Below, piece by piece: positions 1 to 5,838 of a DNA stretch of 6,149 bases. The stretch comes from Desulfobulbaceae bacterium (GTDB lineage: Bacteria; Desulfobacterota; Desulfobulbia; Desulfobulbales; Desulfocapsaceae): positions 1 to 6,149 of the forward strand of contig JAHEMX010000236.1 in assembly GCA_024643445.1 (NCBI GenBank). Reading direction: 5' to 3'. Each line of letters starts with the position of its first letter. The first letter of the stretch is position 1. Below the pieces are notes generated by a model. It did not search any database and was not told where the DNA came from. It worked only from the letters and a program-made list of their open reading frames with translations. Position numbers and translations under genes: made by a program.

Positions 1-360
1 GACGGCCCGCCCGCCGCTGTGGTTGATCAGGCCGACGATCTCCTTGTTCACCCTGCCGACCAGGACCATCTCGACAACATCCATGGTTTCGCCGTCGGTG
101 ACGCGCATGCCCCGGACATAGCTCGGCTTGATCTCCAGACGTTCAAGCAGCCGATTGATCTGCGGGCCGCCGCCATGGACAATGACGACATTGACACCGA
201 CCTGGCTGAGCAGGATGACATCGAGGGCGAACTGGCGCTTGAGATCCTCGTCGGCCATGGCGTGTCCCCCATATTTGATTACCACCGTCTTGTGCCGGAA
301 CGCCTGGAAATAGGGGAGTGATTCGATGAGAATCCTGGCCCGTTCAATGCTCTCTTTCAT
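1..360 (-). CDS. argB: Acetylglutamate kinase, N-terminal 120 residues (cut by window edge)
   Basis: ArgB phosphorylates N-acetyl-L-glutamate with ATP, the second step of arginine biosynthesis, in the cytoplasm. The frame is open from the ATG at 360 to the window edge, giving 120 of about 290-300 expected residues. Visible family motifs are VVIKYGGHAM (26-35, with Lys29 and the Gly-rich nucleotide loop), VIVHGGGPQIN (59-69, substrate loop) and RVTDGETMDVVEMVL (86-100). About 20 residues precede the first strand (ARILIESLPYFQAFRHK, 8-24). This matches the N-terminal helix of hexameric, arginine-inhibited kinases and is absent from the short E. coli enzyme, so feedback inhibition by arginine is inferred. 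The start is set by an AGGGG ribosome site 9 nt upstream and an in-frame TGA shortly before it. The gene is divergent from lptA. Its downstream partner, often argD or argF, lies outside the window. Confidence 0.96.
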   Translation of the reverse strand, partial: MKESIERARILIESLPYFQAFRHKTVVIKYGGHAMADEDLKRQFALDVILLSQVGVNVVIVHGGGPQINRLLERLEIKPSYVRGMRVTDGETMDVVEMVLVGRVNKEIVGLINHSGGRAV

Positions 361-449
361 AAGTTCATGCCCCTGTCAACCACCCCGAAAAAAAAGAGAG
401 ATGGATAAATTTTGTGATAGGATGATCCGGTAAATCGCCCAATACCTGT

Positions 450-479
450 ATTATCGCAGTTATTCTAATGACTCGGCAA
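450..479 (-). promoter_or_regulatory. Candidate sigma-70 promoter for argB
   Basis: Read on the minus strand, TTGCCG (479-474) and GATAAT (455-450) are separated by 18 nt. They match the -35 and -10 consensus at 4/6 and 5/6 positions. Transcription would begin near 443, leaving a leader of about 80 nt before argB. This is a pattern match only. Confidence 0.4.
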
Positions 480-521
480 CCGTTAGTAAAGTACTCTTTC
501 ACCCCCCTTTTACCACTTTGC

Positions 522-550
522 TTTCCATTCTGCGCGTGGTAGGGTATAAC
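522..550 (+). promoter_or_regulatory. Candidate sigma-70 promoter for lptA operon
   Basis: TTTCCA (522-527, 4/6) and TATAAC (545-550, 5/6) are spaced by exactly 17 nt. A start site near 557 would place the palindrome at 566-580 at the very beginning of the transcript. This is the best rightward promoter-like match in the argB-lptA gap. It probably drives lptA and lptB, and perhaps rpoN and the WYL gene. Confidence 0.42.
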
Positions 551-565
551 AGGCTCGTTATTTGC

Positions 566-580
566 AATAGTCGGACTATT
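566..580. repeat. 15-bp palindrome in lptA leader, possible operator
   Basis: AATAGTC and GACTATT form a perfect 7-bp inverted repeat around a single central G. The palindrome lies between the candidate -10 element and the lptA ribosome site (GGAG, 588-591). As DNA it has the shape of a dimeric repressor site. As RNA it would form a weak AT-rich hairpin followed by a run of T. Its function is not known. Confidence 0.45.
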
Positions 581-597
581 TTTCTGCGGAGCAAGGT

Positions 598-1143
598 ATG
601 AAAAAAACATTTTTCCTTTATGTATTCAGCATAATAACAGCAATCACCGGTGTCATCTTGCTGCCGCCCAACTCCTATTCCGACGAGCCCCCGATCAATA
701 TCGAGGCCGATCGTATGAGTTCTACCGAAGAAACGAACACGATCCTTTTTACCGGTGATGTCTATGTGGAACAGGGGGATCTTGAAATAAAGTCGGACAA
801 GATGACCGTCTATTACGGCGACCAGAAGAAAACAGACGGGAAAAAACCGGTAAAGGCCACCCAGCAGATAGAAAAATTGATCTGTACCGGAAACGTCAAG
901 CTTACCCGGACGGGCTGGCTCGGAACCTCCGATAAAATGGTTTATTTCGCCGACAAACGTTTGGTGGAGCTGTCCGGAAATGCGCAGGCATGGCAGGACC
1001 AGAACAAGGTCGCCGGAGAGAAGATCATCTACTACATGGACGAAGGCCGTTCGGAGGTAATCGGCGGCACCAGTGTCACGGTTGGCGGAGAGCAGAAGCC
1101 CAAGGAAAAGTCCCGCGTCAAGATGACCATCATGCAGAAATAA
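598..1143 (+). CDS. lptA: LptA, periplasmic LPS-transport bridge protein (OstA domain)
   Basis: LptA proteins polymerise head to tail in the periplasm and carry lipopolysaccharide from the inner-membrane LptBFGC complex to LptDE in the outer membrane. At 181 residues it is close to the E. coli length (185). A signal peptide is clear: Lys2-Lys3, a hydrophobic core at about 5-22, and a plausible cleavage after Ser-Tyr-Ser28. There is no lipobox. The mature part carries repeated OstA-type strands: INIEADRM (33-40), FTGDVYVEQGDLEIKSDKM, CTGNVKLTR, GTSDKMVYF and a late VAGEKIIYY. The repeated ADRM, SDKM and SDKM steps fit the beta-jellyroll fold. GGAG lies 6 nt before the ATG. It is probably the first gene of its transcript. 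kdsC and lptC, its frequent upstream partners, are not next to it. The immediate lptB neighbour strongly supports the call. Confidence 0.93.
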   Translation: MKKTFFLYVFSIITAITGVILLPPNSYSDEPPINIEADRMSSTEETNTILFTGDVYVEQGDLEIKSDKMTVYYGDQKKTDGKKPVKATQQIEKLICTGNVKLTRTGWLGTSDKMVYFADKRLVELSGNAQAWQDQNKVAGEKIIYYMDEGRSEVIGGTSVTVGGEQKPKEKSRVKMTIMQK

Positions 1144-1188
1144 CACCATTACGACCGGTAATCTAAACGGACTCAACGCACTCTCCCC

Positions 1189-1911
1189 ATGTCACTACTT
1201 GAAACAAAAAATATCGTCAAACGCTACGGCAGTCGTACCGTCGTCGACGGGATCAGCCTGCAGGTCAATACCGGCGCAGTTGTCGGGCTGCTCGGACCGA
1301 ACGGTGCCGGCAAGACAACGACTTTTTATTCCATAGCCGGGTTCATCAAACCAAACAGCGGCAATATCCTGCTCGACGGTGAGGTCATCACCAACCTGCC
1401 GATCCACAGGCGGGCCCTGAAGGGAATCACCTACCTGGCCCAGGAGGCCTCCGTATTCAAAAAACTGACGGTGGAGGAAAACGTCCGTATCGTCCTTGAA
1501 CCGCTCGGCCTTACCAAAAATGAGATAACCGGCCGCATTGACGAGCTGCTCGATGATCTGAATATCGAGCACCTGAGAAATAACAAGGGGCACGCGCTCT
1601 CGGGCGGTGAAAGACGCCGGGTGGAGATCATGCGGGCCCTGTCAACCCGGCCGCGATTCATCCTGCTCGATGAACCCTTTGCCGGCATCGACCCGCTTGC
1701 CGTCGGGGAGTTGCAGAAAGCGATTTACAACCTGAAGGAGAGGGGGCTGGGGATTTTAATTTCTGATCATAACGTGCGAGAAACACTCCAGGTCTGTGAT
1801 TTTGCCTATATCGTCAATAACGGCACGGTATTAACAAGCGGCGTCGCCAATGATATCATCAAGAGTGAAGTCGCCCGAAAAATGTATCTAGGCGAAAATT
1901 TCCACATGTGA
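1189..1911 (+). CDS. lptB: LptB, ATPase of the LPS export ABC transporter
   Basis: LptB is the cytoplasmic nucleotide-binding subunit, working as a dimer with LptF and LptG, that powers extraction of LPS from the inner membrane. The 240 residues match the family length. All ABC motifs are intact: Walker A GPNGAGKT (36-43), Q-loop Gln85 in TYLAQEASVF, signature LSGGE (137-141) followed by the LptB-typical RRRVEIMRAL, Walker B FILLDEP (157-163) with catalytic Glu162, D-loop GID (166-168) and switch His194. The segment ITYLAQEASVFKKLTVEEN is characteristic of LptB rather than of LivF/LivG transporters. The start lies 45 nt after lptA and has no in-frame alternative before a stop. The 17 nt before it are pyrimidine-rich and show no Shine-Dalgarno sequence. 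A weak 5-bp hairpin (1148-1152 with 1158-1162) lies in the gap. Confidence 0.96.
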   Translation: MSLLETKNIVKRYGSRTVVDGISLQVNTGAVVGLLGPNGAGKTTTFYSIAGFIKPNSGNILLDGEVITNLPIHRRALKGITYLAQEASVFKKLTVEENVRIVLEPLGLTKNEITGRIDELLDDLNIEHLRNNKGHALSGGERRRVEIMRALSTRPRFILLDEPFAGIDPLAVGELQKAIYNLKERGLGILISDHNVRETLQVCDFAYIVNNGTVLTSGVANDIIKSEVARKMYLGENFHM

Positions 1912-2046
1912 TGGTATCGTAAAAACACAGATAGACAAGGAGTGGAAGTTTTTCAGGTGCGAAGGCATACAGGTAGTATGCCGAGTTCCGGAAAAACTTT
2001 CACGACGCAGTAGATCGAAGTTTTTACGACGCCAAGCGGGGAACGT
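1912..2046 (+). promoter_or_regulatory. Structured rpoN leader with alternative inverted repeats
   Basis: This 135-nt gap has no coding signal but strong symmetry. An inner hairpin pairs GGCATAC (1964-1970) with GTATGCC (1976-1982) around a 5-nt loop. An outer stem pairs 1944-1954 with 1991-2001, 11 positions with one G-U, enclosing the inner hairpin. The outer left arm contains AAGTTTTT (1946-1953), and the same octamer recurs at 2018-2025. The central AAAAACTT (1992-1999) can therefore pair with either copy but not both. The later pairing ends 12 nt before the GGGG ribosome site of rpoN (2038-2041). ACGACGC also repeats at 2002-2008 and 2026-2032. This suggests an RNA switch or attenuation-like control, or a protein-binding region. 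No known riboswitch class is recognised. Confidence 0.5.
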
Positions 2047-3507
2047 ATGGCACTTGAACTGAGACAACAACTCAAGCTGACGCAAAAACTGGTAATGACG
2101 CCCCAGTTGCGCCAGGCCATCAAACTCCTGCAGCTCAACCGCCTCGACCTGACCCAGGCCCTGCAGGCGGAGGTCGAGCAGAATCCCGCCCTGGAAATTG
2201 ACACGGACGCCGACAATAACCAGGATGAAAAAGACTACGGCCTGTCCACCACCGTAGAACCCGGTATCGCGTTACATGAGATCAAGATCACCGAACCGGT
2301 CGCGCCTTCCGACATCATGCCCGAGACCAACTGGGAAGAGTACGCCAACAATTTCGACAGCAACTTCTCCTTCTCCCGCGAGACGCCGCCGGCCGATGCA
2401 CCAAGCCAGTTCGATTTCATATCGGAAAAGCCCGGTCTGTCGGCCTATCTGCAATGGCAGCTGGCGCATTGCGAGCTGGATGACGACGAGAAGGAGCGGG
2501 CCCTTTTCATAGTCGGCAACCTGAACCGCTACGGCTTCCTCGAGACCAGTCTCGAGGAAATGATAGAGCAGTTTGGCTGCAGCTACGATGACGCCGACTA
2601 CATTCTCGAGACCGTTCAGGAACTTGACCCGCCAGGTATTGCCGCACGAAATGTGAGCGAGTCGCTGAAACTGCAGCTCGAACGGCTCGACTGTAAAGAC
2701 CCGCTTGCCAAAATCATCGTCACCGAACATCTCGACCTGCTCGAGACGAAAAACTATAAAATGCTCGTCCGTTTGACCGGCCGGAAACGCGCTGACGTCA
2801 TAGCAGCTATCGATTTCATCACGACCAACCTCACACCGTACCCGGGACTTCCCTATGCCCAGGAGGCGACCAATTATATCGTTCCGGATGTCTACGTGCA
2901 GAAGATCAATGGCGAATTTGTCATCAGGCTAAACGATGACGATATGCCGCAGCTGAAAGTTTCAAGCTATTACCAGGAGCTGCTGCAGGCCGGGCCGGAT
3001 GCTGCGATGAAAGAATCCAAGAGTTATATTCTCGACAAAGTCAAGAGCGCCGAATGGTTCATCAAGTCAATTCACCAGCGGCAGCGCACCATATTCCGGG
3101 TCATGGAAAGCATCCTGAACTTCCAGCGTGATTTCTTCGAGCGCGGTCCGGCCTACCTGAAACCGCTTATCCTCCGTGATGTAGCCGAGGATATCGGCAT
3201 GCACGAATCGACCATCAGCCGCGTCACGTCAAACAAGTATGCCCATACCCCGCAAGGTATTTTTGAACTGAAGTTTTTCTTCTCGACGGCGATTCCCCGC
3301 GACGGCGAGGAATCGCTCGCTTCGGAATCGATCAAGACCCGGATCCGGCAGATGGTGCAGGCGGAAAACAAGAGCAAGCCGCTGAGTGACAGTGCCATTG
3401 CCGGCAAACTGGCGGACGATAACATCCAGATTGCCCGGCGTACAGTGGCAAAATATCGAGAACAGATGCAGATACCGCCGGTAAAACATCGGCGAACGGC
3501 GCGCTGA
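2047..3507 (+). CDS. rpoN: RNA polymerase sigma-54 factor
   Basis: Sigma-54 directs RNA polymerase to -24/-12 promoters and needs an AAA+ enhancer-binding protein to open DNA. The 486 residues show the full domain order. Region I (about 1-51) is Gln- and Leu-rich, with LKLTQKLVMTPQLRQAIKLLQL and EVEQNPALEI split across it, and contacts the activator. Region II (about 52-128) is acidic and variable. The core-binding domain begins near SAYLQWQL (131) and includes ELDPPGIAARNVSESL (192-207). The helix-turn-helix for the -12 element is at about 376-398 (DVAEDIGMHESTISRV). The RpoN box for the -24 element, ARRTVAKYRE (463-472), is intact. GGGG lies 5 nt before the ATG. The gene follows lptB after the structured leader, as in many proteobacteria. 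I found no -24/-12 promoter in front of it. Confidence 0.97.
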   Translation: MALELRQQLKLTQKLVMTPQLRQAIKLLQLNRLDLTQALQAEVEQNPALEIDTDADNNQDEKDYGLSTTVEPGIALHEIKITEPVAPSDIMPETNWEEYANNFDSNFSFSRETPPADAPSQFDFISEKPGLSAYLQWQLAHCELDDDEKERALFIVGNLNRYGFLETSLEEMIEQFGCSYDDADYILETVQELDPPGIAARNVSESLKLQLERLDCKDPLAKIIVTEHLDLLETKNYKMLVRLTGRKRADVIAAIDFITTNLTPYPGLPYAQEATNYIVPDVYVQKINGEFVIRLNDDDMPQLKVSSYYQELLQAGPDAAMKESKSYILDKVKSAEWFIKSIHQRQRTIFRVMESILNFQRDFFERGPAYLKPLILRDVAEDIGMHESTISRVTSNKYAHTPQGIFELKFFFSTAIPRDGEESLASESIKTRIRQMVQAENKSKPLSDSAIAGKLADDNIQIARRTVAKYREQMQIPPVKHRRTAR

Positions 3508-3512
3508 ATGGT

Positions 3513-4448
3513 ATGAGCCTTCTTGAGCGGGTTTACTATTTCCACGGTGAGTTGAGCCGCAGCCGTTACCCGAACGCCCGCTCCCTGATGCGGGAGTTTG
3601 AAATTTCGCTGCCGACCGCCAGGCGGGATATCGCCTATCTGCGTGACCGCCTTCTTGCCCCGCTCGCCTACGACGCGAAAAAAAACGGATTTTTCTACAC
3701 TGAAAACGATTTCAGCCTGCCCTTTGAAAACAGTCCCCGCATTATTTTCCTGCTCGGCATGCTCAACCGCCTCGCCGAGGAAACCGGACTGAGTGACCTG
3801 CCGGAAATCCGCCAGCTGGAAAAACGGATATCCGGCGTCCTGGCCCAGGACTACGGTCATATCCTATCTTCAATCCATTGCGAATGGGTTGAGGTCGAGC
3901 ACCCTGACCCGCTCATTTTCGATAGTATTATCGAGGCCATCGTCAAAAAACGGCAGCTGGACATCGTCTACCGCAGCCCGCAGAAAAACGAGACATCACG
4001 GACCATCGAACCGCTGAAGCTGATCAGCTACCAGGGACGCTGGTACCTTTCGGCCTGGTGCACCCTGCGGAGCGGCTACCGCATCTTTCATCTTGCCCGC
4101 ATCCAGAAGGCAGAGCGGGGCGGAAGATCCCAATCCGACACACGGCCAGATCCGGATGATCTGCAGCGCTCATTCGGTATTTTCAAGGGTGAACCGCGCT
4201 ACCAAGCGGAAATCCTTTTCACCGGTACGGCGGCGGAACTGGTGAAGAACCAGCTCTGGCATAAAGATCAGATTATCAGGAAAACAGCCGAGGGGATCAT
4301 CCTGCTGCTGCCGGTCAGTGACGACAGGGAAATCATGATGAAAATCCTGCAGTACGGTTCGCAGGCGAAGGTGTTGAGACCAGATAGATTACAACAAAGA
4401 ATCAAGGAAGAGATCTCCCGGATGCACAAAACCTATGCTACTTTGTGA
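3513..4448 (+). CDS. WYL-domain transcriptional regulator with N-terminal HTH
   Basis: This is a DNA-binding regulator of 311 residues. The N-terminus is a winged helix-turn-helix of the DeoR/HTH_11 kind: NARSLMREFEISLPTARRDIAYL is spread over 21-43, with the recognition helix at about 32-43. The WYL domain spans about 140-205, with IVYRSPQ, the namesake Trp177-Tyr178-Leu179 in QGRWYLSAWC, and GYRIFHLARI, whose Arg and Phe resemble the ligand-contact row of the family. The C-terminal 80-90 residues look like the WCX extension. WYL domains sense nucleic acids or small ligands, and relatives control defence and DNA-damage genes; the target here is unknown. The ATG is 5 nt after the rpoN stop. 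An ATG at 3508 is followed at once by TGA, and there is no strong ribosome site, so translational coupling to rpoN is likely. hpf or ptsN would be more usual here. Confidence 0.9.
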   Translation: MSLLERVYYFHGELSRSRYPNARSLMREFEISLPTARRDIAYLRDRLLAPLAYDAKKNGFFYTENDFSLPFENSPRIIFLLGMLNRLAEETGLSDLPEIRQLEKRISGVLAQDYGHILSSIHCEWVEVEHPDPLIFDSIIEAIVKKRQLDIVYRSPQKNETSRTIEPLKLISYQGRWYLSAWCTLRSGYRIFHLARIQKAERGGRSQSDTRPDPDDLQRSFGIFKGEPRYQAEILFTGTAAELVKNQLWHKDQIIRKTAEGIILLLPVSDDREIMMKILQYGSQAKVLRPDRLQQRIKEEISRMHKTYATL

Positions 4449-4457
4449 ACAGTCATT

Positions 4458-4469
4458 AGGCCACCTTGA
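4458..4469 (+). repeat. 12-bp direct repeat, left copy
   Basis: AGGCCACCTTGA occurs here and again, exactly and in the same orientation, at 5807-5818. The copies bracket the AT-rich acyltransferase segment, 1.35 kb apart. One 12-mer match is about what chance predicts for 6 kb, so the location is the only reason to note it. This copy also contains one arm of the CCTTGA/TCAAGG structures at 4464-4501. Confidence 0.3.
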
Positions 4470-4480
4470 AAAATAGCCTT

Positions 4481-4501
4481 TAAAAATCAAGGATGCCTTG
4501 A
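4481..4501 (-). terminator. Intrinsic terminator of the acyltransferase gene
   Basis: Read leftward, TCAAGG (4501-4496), a 3-nt loop and CCTTGA (4492-4487) form a 6-bp stem followed directly by TTTTT (4486-4482). This is a compact rho-independent terminator 36 nt after the acyltransferase stop. In the rightward direction TCAAGG can instead pair with CCTTGA at 4464-4469, and the nearest T run (4515-4519) is too distant. The signal therefore mainly serves the minus strand, at a convergent junction with the WYL gene. Confidence 0.55.
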
Positions 4502-4537
4502 ATAATAGACTTCATTTTTGAGAGAGTAGAACCCGAT

Positions 4538-5587
4538 TTACAGGAGTATTCTGCGTATTCCAGGGGGGAGTCGCCCGATGGTGTTATTGATGGTATAGCA
4601 AAAGATGATATTGAAGATTACAACCAGAACGACAGATGCAACCAGATCAGGTAGATACGTTCCGATCATCACGGCCTGATGAATGTTAAGCATGTTCAGG
4701 ATGGTGAATACTGGACTATGGATAACAAATATGACAATAGAGTATCTGGCAGTATCAGTGATAAGTTTTAAAACGAAAGTATTCGATAGAGATTTTCCTA
4801 GCATTCGAGAGACGTCTAGAATTAATGAAAATATCGACAGTGAGATAACAATGTATAAAAACAACGGCGGATGGCGACTCGGCCCGAGCGAGGTAACACC
4901 CGTCTCATTGAGGTAACTGATGATGCCGATCAATATTGCTATGATAATCGTGATCGGTTTCTTGAAGGGGATGCTGTCTTCGGTCACGCTGAACAGAAAA
5001 CCGATGATACCGATGTTCACGAAACTCAATAACGGAAAGTGAGGATAAGGGTTGCTGCCGCCTATCAGAAGCAGATTGATGATGCCTGGAACAGTAATAC
5101 CAGGTGACATGTCAAGGCGAACTATAAAATAGTCAATGACAATGATGATCGAAATAATAACCAACGATACGAATTTCTTGTGCTTCACCAGGCCCAGGAA
5201 CGGTACGAGCAAATAAAATAAGGCGATATATTCGAGAACCGACATGTACAACGTTGCATTTGCGAATGCCTGGTCTGCCTTCCCGGCACATGCATAGGTG
5301 ATGTAAACCAACGAAAGGTAAATCAGTATCCACACATTAATTTTTAGGAATTTTCCTGCTCCATAAGCAAAACTAAATGGCTTTATGGGCAGAAGGATGC
5401 CGGTAATGTAGCCGGACATGAGAACAAATCCGGCAGTATTCCATTGCAGGCCCCCTCCAAACCCATGCGGGAAGAAATGGGCAAGCATAAACGAAAATAT
5501 CAGAAAGAATTTGGCAATATCTAAATGCAGAAATCTTTCTTTTGTCTTTGTTTGTATTGAACTAATTGTACTACTCCAGCTGTTCAT
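4538..5587 (-). CDS. Polytopic membrane acyltransferase (acyltransferase-3-like)
   Basis: The 349-residue product is dominated by about ten hydrophobic segments, so it is an inner-membrane protein. The first membrane segment carries LDIAKFFLIFSFMLAH (22-37). Asp23, Lys26 and His37 reproduce the spacing of the acyltransferase-3 pattern D-x-x-(R/K)-x10-H, where His is the proposed acyl-transfer residue. A late segment, ARYSIVIFVIHSPVF, resembles the family's YSIYLFHYP-like stretch. Such enzymes acetylate or succinylate O-antigen, capsule, Nod factor or glucan sugars; the substrate here is not predictable. OpgC-like or heparan-glucosaminide-acetyltransferase-like proteins are alternatives. The ATG at 5587 is the only ATG start near the N-terminus, but AGG abuts it directly, so initiation is poor or the true start differs. 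Codons are AT-rich (many ATA, ATT and AAT), unlike argB-rpoN, suggesting horizontal acquisition. Confidence 0.72.
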   Translation of the reverse strand: MNSWSSTISSIQTKTKERFLHLDIAKFFLIFSFMLAHFFPHGFGGGLQWNTAGFVLMSGYITGILLPIKPFSFAYGAGKFLKINVWILIYLSLVYITYACAGKADQAFANATLYMSVLEYIALFYLLVPFLGLVKHKKFVSLVIISIIIVIDYFIVRLDMSPGITVPGIINLLLIGGSNPYPHFPLLSFVNIGIIGFLFSVTEDSIPFKKPITIIIAILIGIISYLNETGVTSLGPSRHPPLFLYIVISLSIFSLILDVSRMLGKSLSNTFVLKLITDTARYSIVIFVIHSPVFTILNMLNIHQAVMIGTYLPDLVASVVLVVIFNIIFCYTINNTIGRLPPGIRRILL

Positions 5588-5838
5588 CCTGGTATTTGAT
5601 AGATGGCAGTATTCGCTATTTGTGATCCAAACTTCAACCTATGAATCGTTGTAAATTTTCGGATCGGAGATTTAGCGATAACTATCAGATTCAGTAGAAT
5701 CAGACAATCATAAGATGTCGGATTGAGTCTCGATTTTGACAGAATAGGCCTCAGATGTGTCCCTGTTTTGTCAACAGTCCAAAAGCAACGTTCTTCTTTA
5801 TTTTACAGGCCACCTTGAGAATCGCTGTTATCCCTCAA
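5588..5838. other. AT-rich intergenic stretch without recognisable gene
   Basis: This stretch has no convincing coding sequence on either strand. It should hold the promoter of the leftward acyltransferase gene, but no good -35/-10 pair is visible. On the minus strand a perfect TTGACA occurs (5774-5769), but the nearest TATTCT lies 22 nt away. Small symmetries are GATTC-AGTA-GAATC (5688-5701, extending with one mismatch to 5685-5704) and CTGTT-TTGTC-AACAG (5763-5777). Neither has a T run after it. Confidence 0.5.
5807..5818 (+). repeat. 12-bp direct repeat, right copy
   Basis: This is the second exact copy of AGGCCACCTTGA (first at 4458-4469). It lies 20 bp outside the stop codon of the decayed gene. 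It might mark the edge of an inserted segment or be chance; no integrase or transposase gene is present to support mobility. Confidence 0.25.

Noticed and set aside
391..398. A8 run in the argB-lptA gap as a terminator tail (T8 on the minus strand)
   Set aside because: No stem precedes the T8 run on the minus strand, and it lies in the argB leader where termination is not expected.
499..1176. Leftward open frame of 225 codons
   Set aside because: It lies entirely antisense over lptA and its upstream region. Its product shows no family motif and the lptA reading is clear, so it is a mirror frame.
2047..2062. TGGCAC at the rpoN start as part of a -24/-12 promoter
   Set aside because: The -12 GC partner is missing at the right spacing, and the site lies inside the coding start.
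2272..2730. Leftward open frame of 152 codons
   Set aside because: It is antisense within rpoN, in regions II-III, with no ribosome site or family resemblance.
3153..3860. Leftward open frame of 235 codons
   Set aside because: It is antisense to the 3' end of rpoN and the start of the WYL gene, both of which have well-conserved motifs. The product has no recognisable domain.
5757..5777. Minus-strand AAAACAGGGACACA-like string as the end of an IS200-like or REP-associated element
   Set aside because: Somewhat similar strings occur near such transposons, but there is no transposase gene, no second copy in the window and only a short hairpin, so it cannot be supported.
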